A stretch of 64,000 nt of DNA from Clostridia bacterium. GTDB taxonomy: Bacteria > Bacillota > Clostridia > Christensenellales > Aristaeellaceae. This document shows, one piece after another, positions 9,188-16,672 of the stretch. The translations under genes were made by a program, and so were the position numbers. The DNA is taken from assembly GCA_017429695.1 (NCBI GenBank), contig JAFROK010000005.1, positions 32,033 through 96,032 on the forward strand. Direction: 5' to 3'. The notes below the pieces were generated by a model. That model was not told the DNA's origin. It was given only the letters and a program-made list of their open reading frames with translations, and did no database searches. Numbering within the stretch: the first letter of the stretch is position 1; each line of letters opens with the position of its first letter.

Positions 9188-9454
9188 TTTAAGTAATACA
9201 CCTCCGTATATTCTCTGGCCCGAAGGCCAACCGGGAAAAAGTGTGCTCCACGCAAAGGCCGGCAACCCAACCGGGCCCCCGTGAAACGCGACTCACGCCG
9301 GCACCTGGTGAAAGCAGGCGCACGACAACACCGACCGGCCGCTATGGAAGGTGCGGCAGGACAGTGCCTGAAAGAGACGGGTTGATCTGCCGCCGGAACA
9401 CGGGCGGAAACCGCACGTGCAGCCGCCCGGAGACAAATCAGGGCTAACTGCTAC
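9188..9454 (-). promoter_or_regulatory. Structured 5' leader of the rpsM operon
   Basis: About 250 nt between the promoter and rpsM hold no credible ORF and are GC-rich with several hairpins on the minus strand. One is CGGGCGG paired with CCGCCCG near the 5' end; another is TGGCC-TTCG-GGCCA, a UUCG-capped hairpin directly before the ribosome-binding site at about 9218-9231. This looks like a ribosomal-protein autoregulatory leader (S4 is in the operon), but the class is not identified. Confidence 0.55.
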
Positions 9455-9483
9455 AATATATCACAGGGGATTCCAAAAGGCAA
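9455..9483 (-). promoter_or_regulatory. Sigma-A type promoter of the rpsM operon
   Basis: On the minus strand the -35 box TTGCCT (9478-9483) and the -10 box TATATT (9455-9460) are separated by 17 bp. Transcription would start near 9448 and produce the long leader. Confidence 0.7.
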
Positions 9484-9555
9484 TGAGTTTTTGGAGAGAA
9501 ATCTTAAATTTTTATGAATGCTGTTACAAAATTATTAAATATACAGATTTCCGGT

Positions 9556-10908
9556 TCAGTTCAGGGAAGAAAGGCGGTTCAGCAAAGCTTCCTTTGTATT
9601 GTCGGTTCTGCCGTCCATGACTTCCTCCAGCAGGCGCTGCAGGGCATCCCCGACCGCTTTGCCCCGGAGGCCGGCGGCCATCAGGTCGCGGCCGTTGACC
9701 GCCAGGTCCTTAAGCGTATAGCAGGGCTGCTCCGCCAGCAGGGCATCCAGCGCGTCCATCCGCTCTTTCAGGCGGGCGTCCTCCCGCTCCGGCGGAGAAT
9801 AGCCGGTGGCAATCCGGTCTGCCCGGTGAATCAGGAACAGGGCCCGCAGGTCCTTTTCGCCGAAACGGTTCAGGCGGCGCAGCAGGAATGTGCGGTCCAG
9901 GTTGGTCTCCCCGGTAACGGTCCGCAGGGGGATATCGTGGTTTTCCACCAGGCGGATGACCCGGTCCCGGGAGGCGTTGTCCAGCCGGAGGCTGGCGGTG
10001 ACCTTCTCCGCAATCCGGGCGGAAGCCTGCTGGTGGCCTTTGTAATGGCCTTCGCCCTTCGCATCCGTTGTGCGGACCTCCGGTTTGCCGGTATCATGCA
10101 GGAGCATGGTCAGGCGCAGGTCCGGTTCCGGGGGCACGCCTTCCAGCGCACGGACCGTGTGTTCCCAGAGATCCCAGGAATGATGGTGGTTCTGCTGGTC
10201 GTAGCCGACCATGGGCAGGATTTCCGGAATAATGACCCCGAGAATGTCCGGATAAGCACGGAGCATCCGCCCGGCGCCGCGGCCGCACAGCAGTTTCAGC
10301 AGTTCTTCCCGGATCCGCTCAGCGGCAACGTTCTGCAGGGTGGGCGCCAGTTTCCGGGCCGCTTCATCCGTTGCCGGATCAATCGCGAAATCGTAAACCG
10401 AAGCGAAACGCAGCGCCCGCAGGATCCGCAGGGCGTCCTCCTCAAAACGGAGGCACGGTTCGCCGACGCAGCGGATGATACCGGCCTCCAGGTCCTCCCG
10501 GCCGCCGAAAAGGTCGGTCAGGCCAGTATCAGGGGAGAAGGCCATGGCGTTGATTGTAAAATCCCGCCGGGACAGGTCTTCCGCAACGTCCGATACAAAG
10601 GAAACGGAATCCGGATGGCGGTGGTCGGTATAGGCGCCGTCCACCCGGAAAGTGGTGATTTCATAGGGAATATGATCCCGGATCACGGTCAGGGTGCCGT
10701 GCTTGAGCCCGGTTTCCGCTACGCGCTCATCCGCGAATACACGGAGCATATCCTCCGGAAGGGCAGAGGTGCAGAGGTCCCAGTCATGGGGCGTAAGTCC
10801 CAGCAGGGAGTCCCGGACGCAGCCGCCGACGGCATAGGCGGAATACCCGGCTGAATTCAGCCGGGCAATCAGGTCGGAAACCGCTGCCGGGAGCTGTACT
10901 GGAATCAT
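9556..10908 (-). CDS. cca: CCA-adding tRNA nucleotidyltransferase
   Basis: 450 residues; adds or repairs the 3' CCA end of tRNAs from CTP and ATP without a template. The nucleotidyltransferase core is GGCVRDSLLGLTPHDWDLCT (about residues 27-46) with the two metal-binding aspartates in HDWD; RRDFTINAMAF and RIREELLKLL continue the head and neck domains. A C-terminal HD-type region contains LTMLLHDTGKP and a later NHD. It is the last gene of fumC-alaX-orf79-cca, 12 bp after orf79. The first codon of the frame, at 10908, fits the family length. Confidence 0.92.
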   Translation of the reverse strand: MIPVQLPAAVSDLIARLNSAGYSAYAVGGCVRDSLLGLTPHDWDLCTSALPEDMLRVFADERVAETGLKHGTLTVIRDHIPYEITTFRVDGAYTDHRHPDSVSFVSDVAEDLSRRDFTINAMAFSPDTGLTDLFGGREDLEAGIIRCVGEPCLRFEEDALRILRALRFASVYDFAIDPATDEAARKLAPTLQNVAAERIREELLKLLCGRGAGRMLRAYPDILGVIIPEILPMVGYDQQNHHHSWDLWEHTVRALEGVPPEPDLRLTMLLHDTGKPEVRTTDAKGEGHYKGHQQASARIAEKVTASLRLDNASRDRVIRLVENHDIPLRTVTGETNLDRTFLLRRLNRFGEKDLRALFLIHRADRIATGYSPPEREDARLKERMDALDALLAEQPCYTLKDLAVNGRDLMAAGLRGKAVGDALQRLLEEVMDGRTDNTKEALLNRLSSLN

Positions 10909-10920
10909 GAATGATACTCC

Positions 10921-11160
10921 TTATTCCTCGATACCGTTGATTTTGAAACGAAGGTATTTCGGGTTGATGCCTTTGGAAGCGCCGAGTTCAAACATTTCCT
11001 GCATCAGGCGCGCTTTGGCCACGCGCTCGGTGACTTCCGCCGAGGATACGCTGACCTGCAGGTCCTGATGATCCGGGTGCTGGCAGACGAGCATGAACAT
11101 GGGCGGGTCTACGGTGCGGTCAATGTGCCACCGGATCCGGATCAGGTCTTTTTCTTCCAT
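10921..11160 (-). CDS. Conserved-looking 79-residue protein of unknown function
   Basis: A small soluble protein of 79 residues, mixed charge, no signal peptide and no motif I can name. It lies tightly between alaX (1 bp gap) and cca (12 bp gap), so it is cotranscribed with two tRNA-related genes. The start at 11160 has an acceptable context because the upstream gene ends immediately before it. A tRNA-related role is only a guess from context. Confidence 0.65.
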   Translation of the reverse strand: MEEKDLIRIRWHIDRTVDPPMFMLVCQHPDHQDLQVSVSSAEVTERVAKARLMQEMFELGASKGINPKYLRFKINGIEE

Positions 11161-11161
11161 A

Positions 11162-12352
11162 TTATTTGTACTCCGTCATCAGGATTTTCCGGGCGACGCC
11201 GACGCATTCCGGAATGCCGGCACCGCTGGCCAGGTCCGGCCGGCCGCCGCCGCGCCCGACCCGGCGGATCAGTTCGCCCATATCGATTTTTACATCCGCG
11301 CTGCGGGCAAAGGTCAGCCGTTCGCCGGCGCCGAGAAGCAGCACCTTCCCGGGATCGGAAATATAGGCGGAAACAGCGGCGGAGACCGCTTTTGCATCCC
11401 GTTCCTCAAGGGTAATAGCGGAAAGCGCGAGGCCGCGCAGGTCTTCGCGGCTTTCCTTTTCCCGGATCATATCCAGGATTTCAGCGGTTTCAAACTTCCG
11501 GGCTTTGCGCTCCGCTTCCGCCACGCGGCTGTTCAGCTCGCTGGCGGCCTTGCTCAGTTTCTCCACAGGACAGCTCAATGCCGCGCCGGCTTTGTCGGCG
11601 GACCGCATATAGGTCCGGAAAAGCCGGAAGGCCCGGCCGCCGCAGACAAAGGAAACCCGGGCTTTGCCCTTGGCGGGAATCACGCCTGTGATTTTCACAA
11701 GCCCGATCCGCCCGGTGGAGGAAGGATGGGTGCCGCCGCAGGCAACCATTTCAAAATCCCCCATGGCGACGATCCGCACATGCTCCGTGACGGTCGGCTT
11801 TTTCCGCAGGGGCAGGGAAGACAGCTCTTCTTCGGAAGGGAACCAGCAGCGGATCGGTGCGTCCAGCCGGATCCGGTCGTTGACCGTGTCCTCCAGCAGG
11901 ATGACTTCCTCATCGGTCAGGTGCGTCCGGCCTTCCGGCAGTTCCACGTCAATGGTGGATTCCGCCTCGCCCAGGTGCAGCCCGATGGTCATGCCCTGCA
12001 GCTTTTCCCAGATGGCGCCGGCCAGCATATGCTCGCCGCCGTGCTGCTCCATATGATCGGTGCGGCGGATGCCGTCAATCTCTCCCCGGACCGCGGTTCC
12101 GGCGGGGATTTCCCGGTCCAGCGTATGCCAGACCTCACCGCTGCGGTCCGTTTCCACATCCAGTACATTTGCTTCGCTGCCGGTGCAGATGATCCGGCCG
12201 GTATCAAAAGGCTGGCCGCCGGAAGTCGGATAGAAAGCGCTCCGGTCCAGCGCCGTGTCCCACTGGCCGGGCTTTTTCCCGGGACGGACAGCGGTTACGG
12301 TTCCTTCAAAAGACCAGAGATACGCGTCGTCATAATACAGGCGGTCGGTCAT
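11162..12352 (-). CDS. alaX: Alanyl-tRNA editing protein, AlaX-L type
   Basis: 396 residues; free-standing editing domain that hydrolyses Ser- or Gly-mischarged tRNA(Ala). The N-terminal part has FYPTSGGQPFDTG, then HMEQHGGEHMLAGA with the metal-binding HxxxH, and later VACGGTHPSSTGRIG with the CxGxH motif. The C-terminal part contains a DHHA1-like domain ending GRGGGRPDLASGAG, which makes this the long form. The start at 12352 follows GGAGGAAATGGT and overlaps the fumC stop as ATGA, which indicates translational coupling. Confidence 0.9.
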   Translation of the reverse strand: MTDRLYYDDAYLWSFEGTVTAVRPGKKPGQWDTALDRSAFYPTSGGQPFDTGRIICTGSEANVLDVETDRSGEVWHTLDREIPAGTAVRGEIDGIRRTDHMEQHGGEHMLAGAIWEKLQGMTIGLHLGEAESTIDVELPEGRTHLTDEEVILLEDTVNDRIRLDAPIRCWFPSEEELSSLPLRKKPTVTEHVRIVAMGDFEMVACGGTHPSSTGRIGLVKITGVIPAKGKARVSFVCGGRAFRLFRTYMRSADKAGAALSCPVEKLSKAASELNSRVAEAERKARKFETAEILDMIREKESREDLRGLALSAITLEERDAKAVSAAVSAYISDPGKVLLLGAGERLTFARSADVKIDMGELIRRVGRGGGRPDLASGAGIPECVGVARKILMTEYK

Positions 12353-13725
12353 ACCATTTCCTCCGGATGAAAGCAATCGTCGAATTCCGCTTCGGTCAAG
12401 TATCCCAGCGCCACGCAGGCCTCCTTCAGGCCAGTGCCGTCCCGGTGTGCCTTCTGGGCGGTCTTCGCCGCCTTCTCATAGCCGATACGGGGGCTGAGGG
12501 CGGTGACCAGCATCAGGGAGCGGCTCAGGTTTTCTGCCATCTTTTCCCGGTTCGGGCGGATGCCGCTGACGCAGCGCAGGGTGAAGGCGGCCATGCTTTC
12601 AGCCAGCAGCCGGGCGCTCTGCAGGAAGTTGTAGGCGCAGACCGGCATAAAAACATTCAGCTCAAAATTACCCTGGCTGGCGGCAATGGAAACGGTGACA
12701 TCGTTTCCCATCACCTGGGCGGCAACCATGGTCACCTGCTCGCACTGGGTGGGATTGACCTTGCCCGGCATAATGGAGGAACCCGGCTCATTTTCAGGGA
12801 TTGTGATTTCACCGAGACCCAGGCGCGGCCCGCTGGCCAGCCAGCGGATATCGTTGGCGATTTTCATCAGGTCGCAGGCCAGGGCTTTCAGCGCGCCGTG
12901 GGCAAAAACCATCTCATCCCGGGAGGTCAGGGCATGGAATTTGTTTTCGGCGGTGACAAAGGGCATGCCGGCGGCTTCCGCGATTTTCGCGGCCACCAGC
13001 GTATCAAAGCCGGCCGGTGCGTTCAGGCCGGTGCCGACGGCAGTGCCGCCCAGGGCAAGCGCCAGCAGGGGCTGTTCCGCACGGCGGATCATTTCGGCGT
13101 CCGTTTCCAGGCTGGCGCGCCAGCCGGAGATTTCCTGGGAGAAGCGGATCGGCGTCGCGTCCTGCAGGTGGGTCCGGCCGCATTTGAGCACATCCGCGTT
13201 TTCCGCTTCCAGGCGGCGCAGCACGGTGATCAGTTCCTCCAGCGCGGGGAGAACACGGCGCTCCAGGGCTTCCGCCGCGGCAATATGCATGGCTGCCGGG
13301 AAGGTGTCGTTGGAAGACTGGGACATATTGACGTCGTCGTTCGGATGCAGCAGCTTGCTGCCGGCAATTTCGTTTCCCCGGGCGGCAAGCACTTCATTCA
13401 TATTCATATTGCTCTGGGTGCCGGAGCCGGTCTGCCAGACAACGAGCGGGAAATGGCCGGACAGTTTTCCGGCGAGCACCTCATCCGCGGCACAGCGGAT
13501 AGCGGCGTATTTCTCTTCCGTCATTTTTTCCGGCCGGAGTTCCCGGTTGGCTGCGGCGGCTGCGGATTTCAGCAGCGCAAATGCACGGATGATTTCCTCC
13601 GGCATCGGTTCCTGGCCGACGCCGATAGGGAAATTGTTCCGGCTGCGCTCCGTCTGGGCGCCCCAGTACCGGTCCGCCGGTACGCGGACTTCGCCGAGAG
13701 AGTCATGTTCAATTCTGTAATCCAT
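12349..13725 (-). CDS. fumC: Fumarate hydratase, class II
   Basis: 458 residues; interconverts fumarate and L-malate without an iron-sulfur cluster. Family markers include WQTGSGTQSNMNMNEV, HPNDDVNMSQSSNDTFP, GGTAVGTGLNAP and the superfamily signature GSSIMPGKVNPTQCEQ with the catalytic serine loop. GGAGGATATAT precedes the ATG. It heads the minus-strand unit with alaX, orf79 and cca. The leader between its promoter and start contains heptamer repeats. Confidence 0.95.
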   Translation of the reverse strand: MDYRIEHDSLGEVRVPADRYWGAQTERSRNNFPIGVGQEPMPEEIIRAFALLKSAAAAANRELRPEKMTEEKYAAIRCAADEVLAGKLSGHFPLVVWQTGSGTQSNMNMNEVLAARGNEIAGSKLLHPNDDVNMSQSSNDTFPAAMHIAAAEALERRVLPALEELITVLRRLEAENADVLKCGRTHLQDATPIRFSQEISGWRASLETDAEMIRRAEQPLLALALGGTAVGTGLNAPAGFDTLVAAKIAEAAGMPFVTAENKFHALTSRDEMVFAHGALKALACDLMKIANDIRWLASGPRLGLGEITIPENEPGSSIMPGKVNPTQCEQVTMVAAQVMGNDVTVSIAASQGNFELNVFMPVCAYNFLQSARLLAESMAAFTLRCVSGIRPNREKMAENLSRSLMLVTALSPRIGYEKAAKTAQKAHRDGTGLKEACVALGYLTEAEFDDCFHPEEMV

Positions 13726-13740
13726 ATATCCTCCGGGATG

Positions 13741-13764
13741 TTAGTGATTAGTGGTTAGTGGTTG
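13741..13764. repeat. Degenerate heptamer repeat, GATTAGT type
   Basis: Three to four units of GATTAGT/GGTTAGT lie in the 5' untranslated region of fumC, close to its ribosome-binding site. Confidence 0.75.
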
Positions 13765-13788
13765 GCATGCTGTTTCAGATGCAAAAGA

Positions 13789-13817
13789 AGGATAGCATTT
13801 TTGAGGGTATTATTCAA
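13789..13817 (-). promoter_or_regulatory. Putative fumC promoter
   Basis: Minus strand: TTGAAT (13812-13817), 17-bp spacer, TATCCT (13789-13794). It lies immediately downstream of the secG terminator. Confidence 0.5.
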
Positions 13818-13820
13818 CAG

Positions 13821-13846
13821 AAAAAGCCGCTTCACGGAGAAGCGGC
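13821..13846 (-). terminator. secG intrinsic terminator
   Basis: Minus-strand stem GCCGCTTC/GAAGCGGC (13826-13833 with 13839-13846) with a five-base loop is followed by TTTTT. Confidence 0.88.
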
Positions 13847-13867
13847 CTGGAAAGACTGTATCAGGAA

Positions 13868-14095
13868 TTACTTGATAAACAGCTTCAGGATTGCGGCCAG
13901 GATGAAAACGCCGGCGGCAATTTTCGTTCCCAGGGCGAGCTTGGCTTCCATGGTCTTGGCCTTGGACTTGCTCAGATAGCTGTTGGACTGGCCGGACAGG
14001 GCGCTGATGCCGGAGTCGTCAGAAGACTGGAGCAGCACCGTCACGATCAGGAACAGGGCTGAAATAATAATAACGATGGAAATCGCGATACCCAT
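13868..14095 (-). CDS. secG: Preprotein translocase subunit SecG
   Basis: 75 residues with two transmembrane helices (about residues 3-23 and 53-72) separated by a loop with LLQSSDDSGISALSGQ, the SecG signature. It is an auxiliary part of the SecYEG channel in the cytoplasmic membrane. The start at 14095 follows GGGAGGTTTTTTC; the frame upstream has no SecG homology. It has its own promoter and terminator, so it appears monocistronic. Confidence 0.92.
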   Translation of the reverse strand: MGIAISIVIIISALFLIVTVLLQSSDDSGISALSGQSNSYLSKSKAKTMEAKLALGTKIAAGVFILAAILKLFIK

Positions 14096-14128
14096 TGAAA
14101 AAACCTCCCTTAACAAATCAGCCTTAGA

Positions 14129-14157
14129 AGAATACCATACCGGAAACCAAAATGCAA
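14129..14157 (-). promoter_or_regulatory. secG promoter
   Basis: Minus strand: TTGCAT (14152-14157), 17-bp spacer, TATTCT (14129-14134). Confidence 0.6.
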
Positions 14158-14180
14158 GATGAATTTTCGGGGAACCGGAA

Positions 14181-14867
14181 TCAGATATCCCGGTTCTGTT
14201 TCCGGGCGGCAAGGGCCGCCAGGCAGCATTCCTTGCTGCGCTCAATATGGTGTTTCATCAGGGTCTCAAAAGCGGGGAGATCCTTCTGTTCCACCAGGTC
14301 CACCAGGCGGTGATGCTCTTCATGGGCGGCGGAACGGCGGTTCTCCTGCTGGATGGCCATGGCGGAGAACCGGCGGATGTATTCATCCTGTCCCTCAATG
14401 ACACGCAGGATCCGGTTCTTGCCGGAAATGGCGGTCAGGGAGGTGTGGAAATCCCGGGCCAGCGGGGAAATGCCTTCGATATCATCCCTGGCCATCAGGG
14501 CATCCATCGCGGCAAGCTTTTCGCGCAGGGCGGAAATATCCTTCGGGGTGGCCCGCTCGATGATATAAGGCAGGGTCAGCATTTCCAGCGAGTTGCGGAT
14601 GGTGTAGATCTGGTCCACGTCTTCTGTGGTGAATGCATGAACCACAACGCCGCGGCGCATGACATATTCGACCAGCCCGTCCCGTTCCAGCTTGCGCAGT
14701 GCTTCGCGCAGGGGCGTACGGGAAATGTGAAGACGGTCGGCATATTCCGTTTCGACAATCCGCTCTCCGGCGGGAATTTCCCCGGTAATGATTGCCTTTT
14801 TCAGGATATCGTAAGCGATTTCACGGATCGGGCGGCTTTCCGTCATTGGCTGAAATGTCAGTGACAT
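14181..14867 (-). CDS. GntR-family transcriptional regulator, FCD (FadR-like) class
   Basis: 228 residues. An N-terminal winged helix (about residues 10-75) contains ILKKAIITGEIPAGERIVET and the recognition helix LHISRTPLREALRKLERDGL. The C-terminal all-helical FCD ligand-binding domain carries the acid/histidine pattern of the class (RDFHTSL, HEEHHRLVDLV and HHIERSK), usually a metal and organic-acid site. The start at 14867 is preferred over one nine bases upstream because GAGGAGG then has normal spacing. A dyad over its own -10 box suggests autoregulation. The ligand is unknown. Confidence 0.88.
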   Translation of the reverse strand: MSLTFQPMTESRPIREIAYDILKKAIITGEIPAGERIVETEYADRLHISRTPLREALRKLERDGLVEYVMRRGVVVHAFTTEDVDQIYTIRNSLEMLTLPYIIERATPKDISALREKLAAMDALMARDDIEGISPLARDFHTSLTAISGKNRILRVIEGQDEYIRRFSAMAIQQENRRSAAHEEHHRLVDLVEQKDLPAFETLMKHHIERSKECCLAALAARKQNRDI

Positions 14868-14908
14868 GTGATTCATCCTCCTCGAAAACACAGGTTCTGC
14901 CTGTTTCG

Positions 14909-14942
14909 TGTAATTAATACAACAAAAAAACAATCCTGTCAA
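14909..14942 (-). promoter_or_regulatory. gntR promoter with overlapping operator-like dyad
   Basis: Minus strand: TTGACA (14937-14942), 17-bp spacer, TATTAA (14914-14919). The dyad TGTA-N5-TACA (14909-14921) lies across the -10 box, a plausible autoregulatory site for the GntR protein. Confidence 0.65.
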
Positions 14943-14950
14943 GATTCAGT

Positions 14951-15010
14951 TGATGGTTAGTGTCAGTGATTAGTGGCTAGTGGTTAGTGATTAGTGGTTA
15001 GCAGGCAGTG
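14951..15010. repeat. Degenerate heptamer repeat, GATTAGT type
   Basis: About eight imperfect units (GGTTAGT, GTCAGTG, GATTAGT, GGCTAGT) fill the gap between the gntR promoter and the NAD(P)HX repair gene. Confidence 0.8.
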
Positions 15011-15098
15011 ACCGTGGAGAAAACTATGATATTTGATTTTGTGGACAGGGAAAAAGAAAAAATGTAGAATAAGGAAAGAAAACAAGGAGGAATACCAC

Positions 15099-16589
15099 AT
15101 GACGGAGATACTGACCGTAGCGGAAATGCGCTCAAGCGACGCGGCGGCCATTGCCGCGGGTACACCGGGACGGGAGTTGATGCGCCGGGCAGGGGAAGGT
15201 GTTTTCCGCGCAGGCAGGTGGCAGGCGCCGGTTGCCGTTGTATGCGGCACGGGCAATAATGCCGGAGACGGATATGTGCTGGCACTGCTGCTGAAACAGG
15301 CGGGAATCGCCTGTGAGATCCTGCTGCAGGAAGAACGGTTTACAGATGACGGACGGTACTGGTTTGACCGATGCCTGGAGGCCGGCATTCCCGTCCGGAT
15401 GTGGCCGGAGATCCGGTCGATGACAGAATATGCATCTATCGCAGACTGCATTTTCGGCACCGGTTTCCACGGGGAAGCCGCCGGTGAGGCCGCCCGGATG
15501 ATCCGGCTGATGAACGAAAGCGGCGCTTATGTCGTAAGCGCGGACATCAACAGCGGGTTGAACGGGGACAGCGGTATGGCTGTGAATGCGGTCCGGAGCG
15601 ACCTCACCGTATCGATCGGCAGCTGGAAACCCGGGCATTTCCTGAACATGGCCAAGGACCTGATGAAGCAGAAAACCGATATCGACATCGGTATACCGCC
15701 GCTGGGCCGCGGCATGTACCTGACGGAAGCGGATGATGTTGCGGCGCTTTTTCCGCCGCGGAAGAATTTCAGCCATAAAGGCGCATACGGATACATTGCC
15801 CTGATCGGCGGATCCTTCCGGTATTCCGGGGCGATCCGCATGGCGGCCATGGCAAACGCTGCCATGCGCGCCGGTGCCGGCGTGGTCCGGCTGTGCGCGC
15901 CGCGGGGCCTGTGTGAACGGATGATGCCGGATATCCTGGAAGCGACGCTGTTTCCGCTTTCCGAAAAGGACGGGGACATGACTTTCCGGACAGAGGAATT
16001 CCGGGAGGCTGTCCGCGGAACGCGGACAGCTGCCTTCGGCATGGGCGCGGGCATGACGGCGGAAACGGAAAAAGCGGTTTCATTCCTGCTGGAATCATAT
16101 GAAGGAACGCTGATTCTGGATGCGGACGGGCTGAACGCGCTGGCGGCCCTTGGAACAGGCCGGCTGAAGCGGGCGGCCGGGCAGGTGATCCTGACGCCGC
16201 ATATCGGGGAATTTTCCCGGCTGAGCGGGAAAACAGCGGATGAAATTTTCAGTGCGCCGGTTTCCCTGGCGGAGGAATTCGCGGCGGAACACGGCGTTAC
16301 CCTGCTGCTGAAAGGCCCGGGAACGATCATTACGGACGGCCGGGAGACATGGATTGCCGACCGGGGAACGCCCGGCATGGCGACTGCCGGCAGCGGGGAT
16401 GTGCTCAGCGGTATCCTGGCCGCGATGGTGGCGCTTCATCCGCAGGAACCGGTCCGGGCGGCAGCCGGGGCGGCATGGATCAACGGACGGGCCGGGGAAA
16501 TGGCCGCGGAGCGCACGGGCGAGGTCAGCATGACTGCCCGGAATACAATTGAAAATATTGCGGAAGCTATTGCCGGGCTGATTCGTTAA
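15099..16589 (+). CDS. nnrD: Bifunctional NAD(P)H-hydrate epimerase / ADP-dependent dehydratase
   Basis: 496 residues; repairs hydrated NADH/NADPH. The N-terminal YjeF_N epimerase domain (about 1-210) includes VVCGTGNNAGDGYVLALLL. The C-terminal carbohydrate-kinase-like dehydratase domain (about 225-490) includes LILDADGLNAL, LTPHIGEFSRL and the active-site GTPGMATAGSGDVLSGILAA. The start at 15099 follows AAGGAGGAATACCAC; the frame runs further upstream through repeat-derived sequence. It is transcribed on its own after a heptamer-repeat gap. Confidence 0.93.
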   Translation: MTEILTVAEMRSSDAAAIAAGTPGRELMRRAGEGVFRAGRWQAPVAVVCGTGNNAGDGYVLALLLKQAGIACEILLQEERFTDDGRYWFDRCLEAGIPVRMWPEIRSMTEYASIADCIFGTGFHGEAAGEAARMIRLMNESGAYVVSADINSGLNGDSGMAVNAVRSDLTVSIGSWKPGHFLNMAKDLMKQKTDIDIGIPPLGRGMYLTEADDVAALFPPRKNFSHKGAYGYIALIGGSFRYSGAIRMAAMANAAMRAGAGVVRLCAPRGLCERMMPDILEATLFPLSEKDGDMTFRTEEFREAVRGTRTAAFGMGAGMTAETEKAVSFLLESYEGTLILDADGLNALAALGTGRLKRAAGQVILTPHIGEFSRLSGKTADEIFSAPVSLAEEFAAEHGVTLLLKGPGTIITDGRETWIADRGTPGMATAGSGDVLSGILAAMVALHPQEPVRAAAGAAWINGRAGEMAAERTGEVSMTARNTIENIAEAIAGLIR

Positions 16590-16672
16590 TTGATCGGAAC
16601 AGGAACATGAAAAACTGCCGGGCAAAGCCCGCGGCAGCACATGGATTGCAACAATCACAGGAGGGGAAAACC

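Noticed and set aside
9200-9450. rpmJ or infA upstream of rpsM
   Set aside because: Looked for the short Cys-containing L36 sequence and IF-1 on the minus strand; neither is present in this gap.
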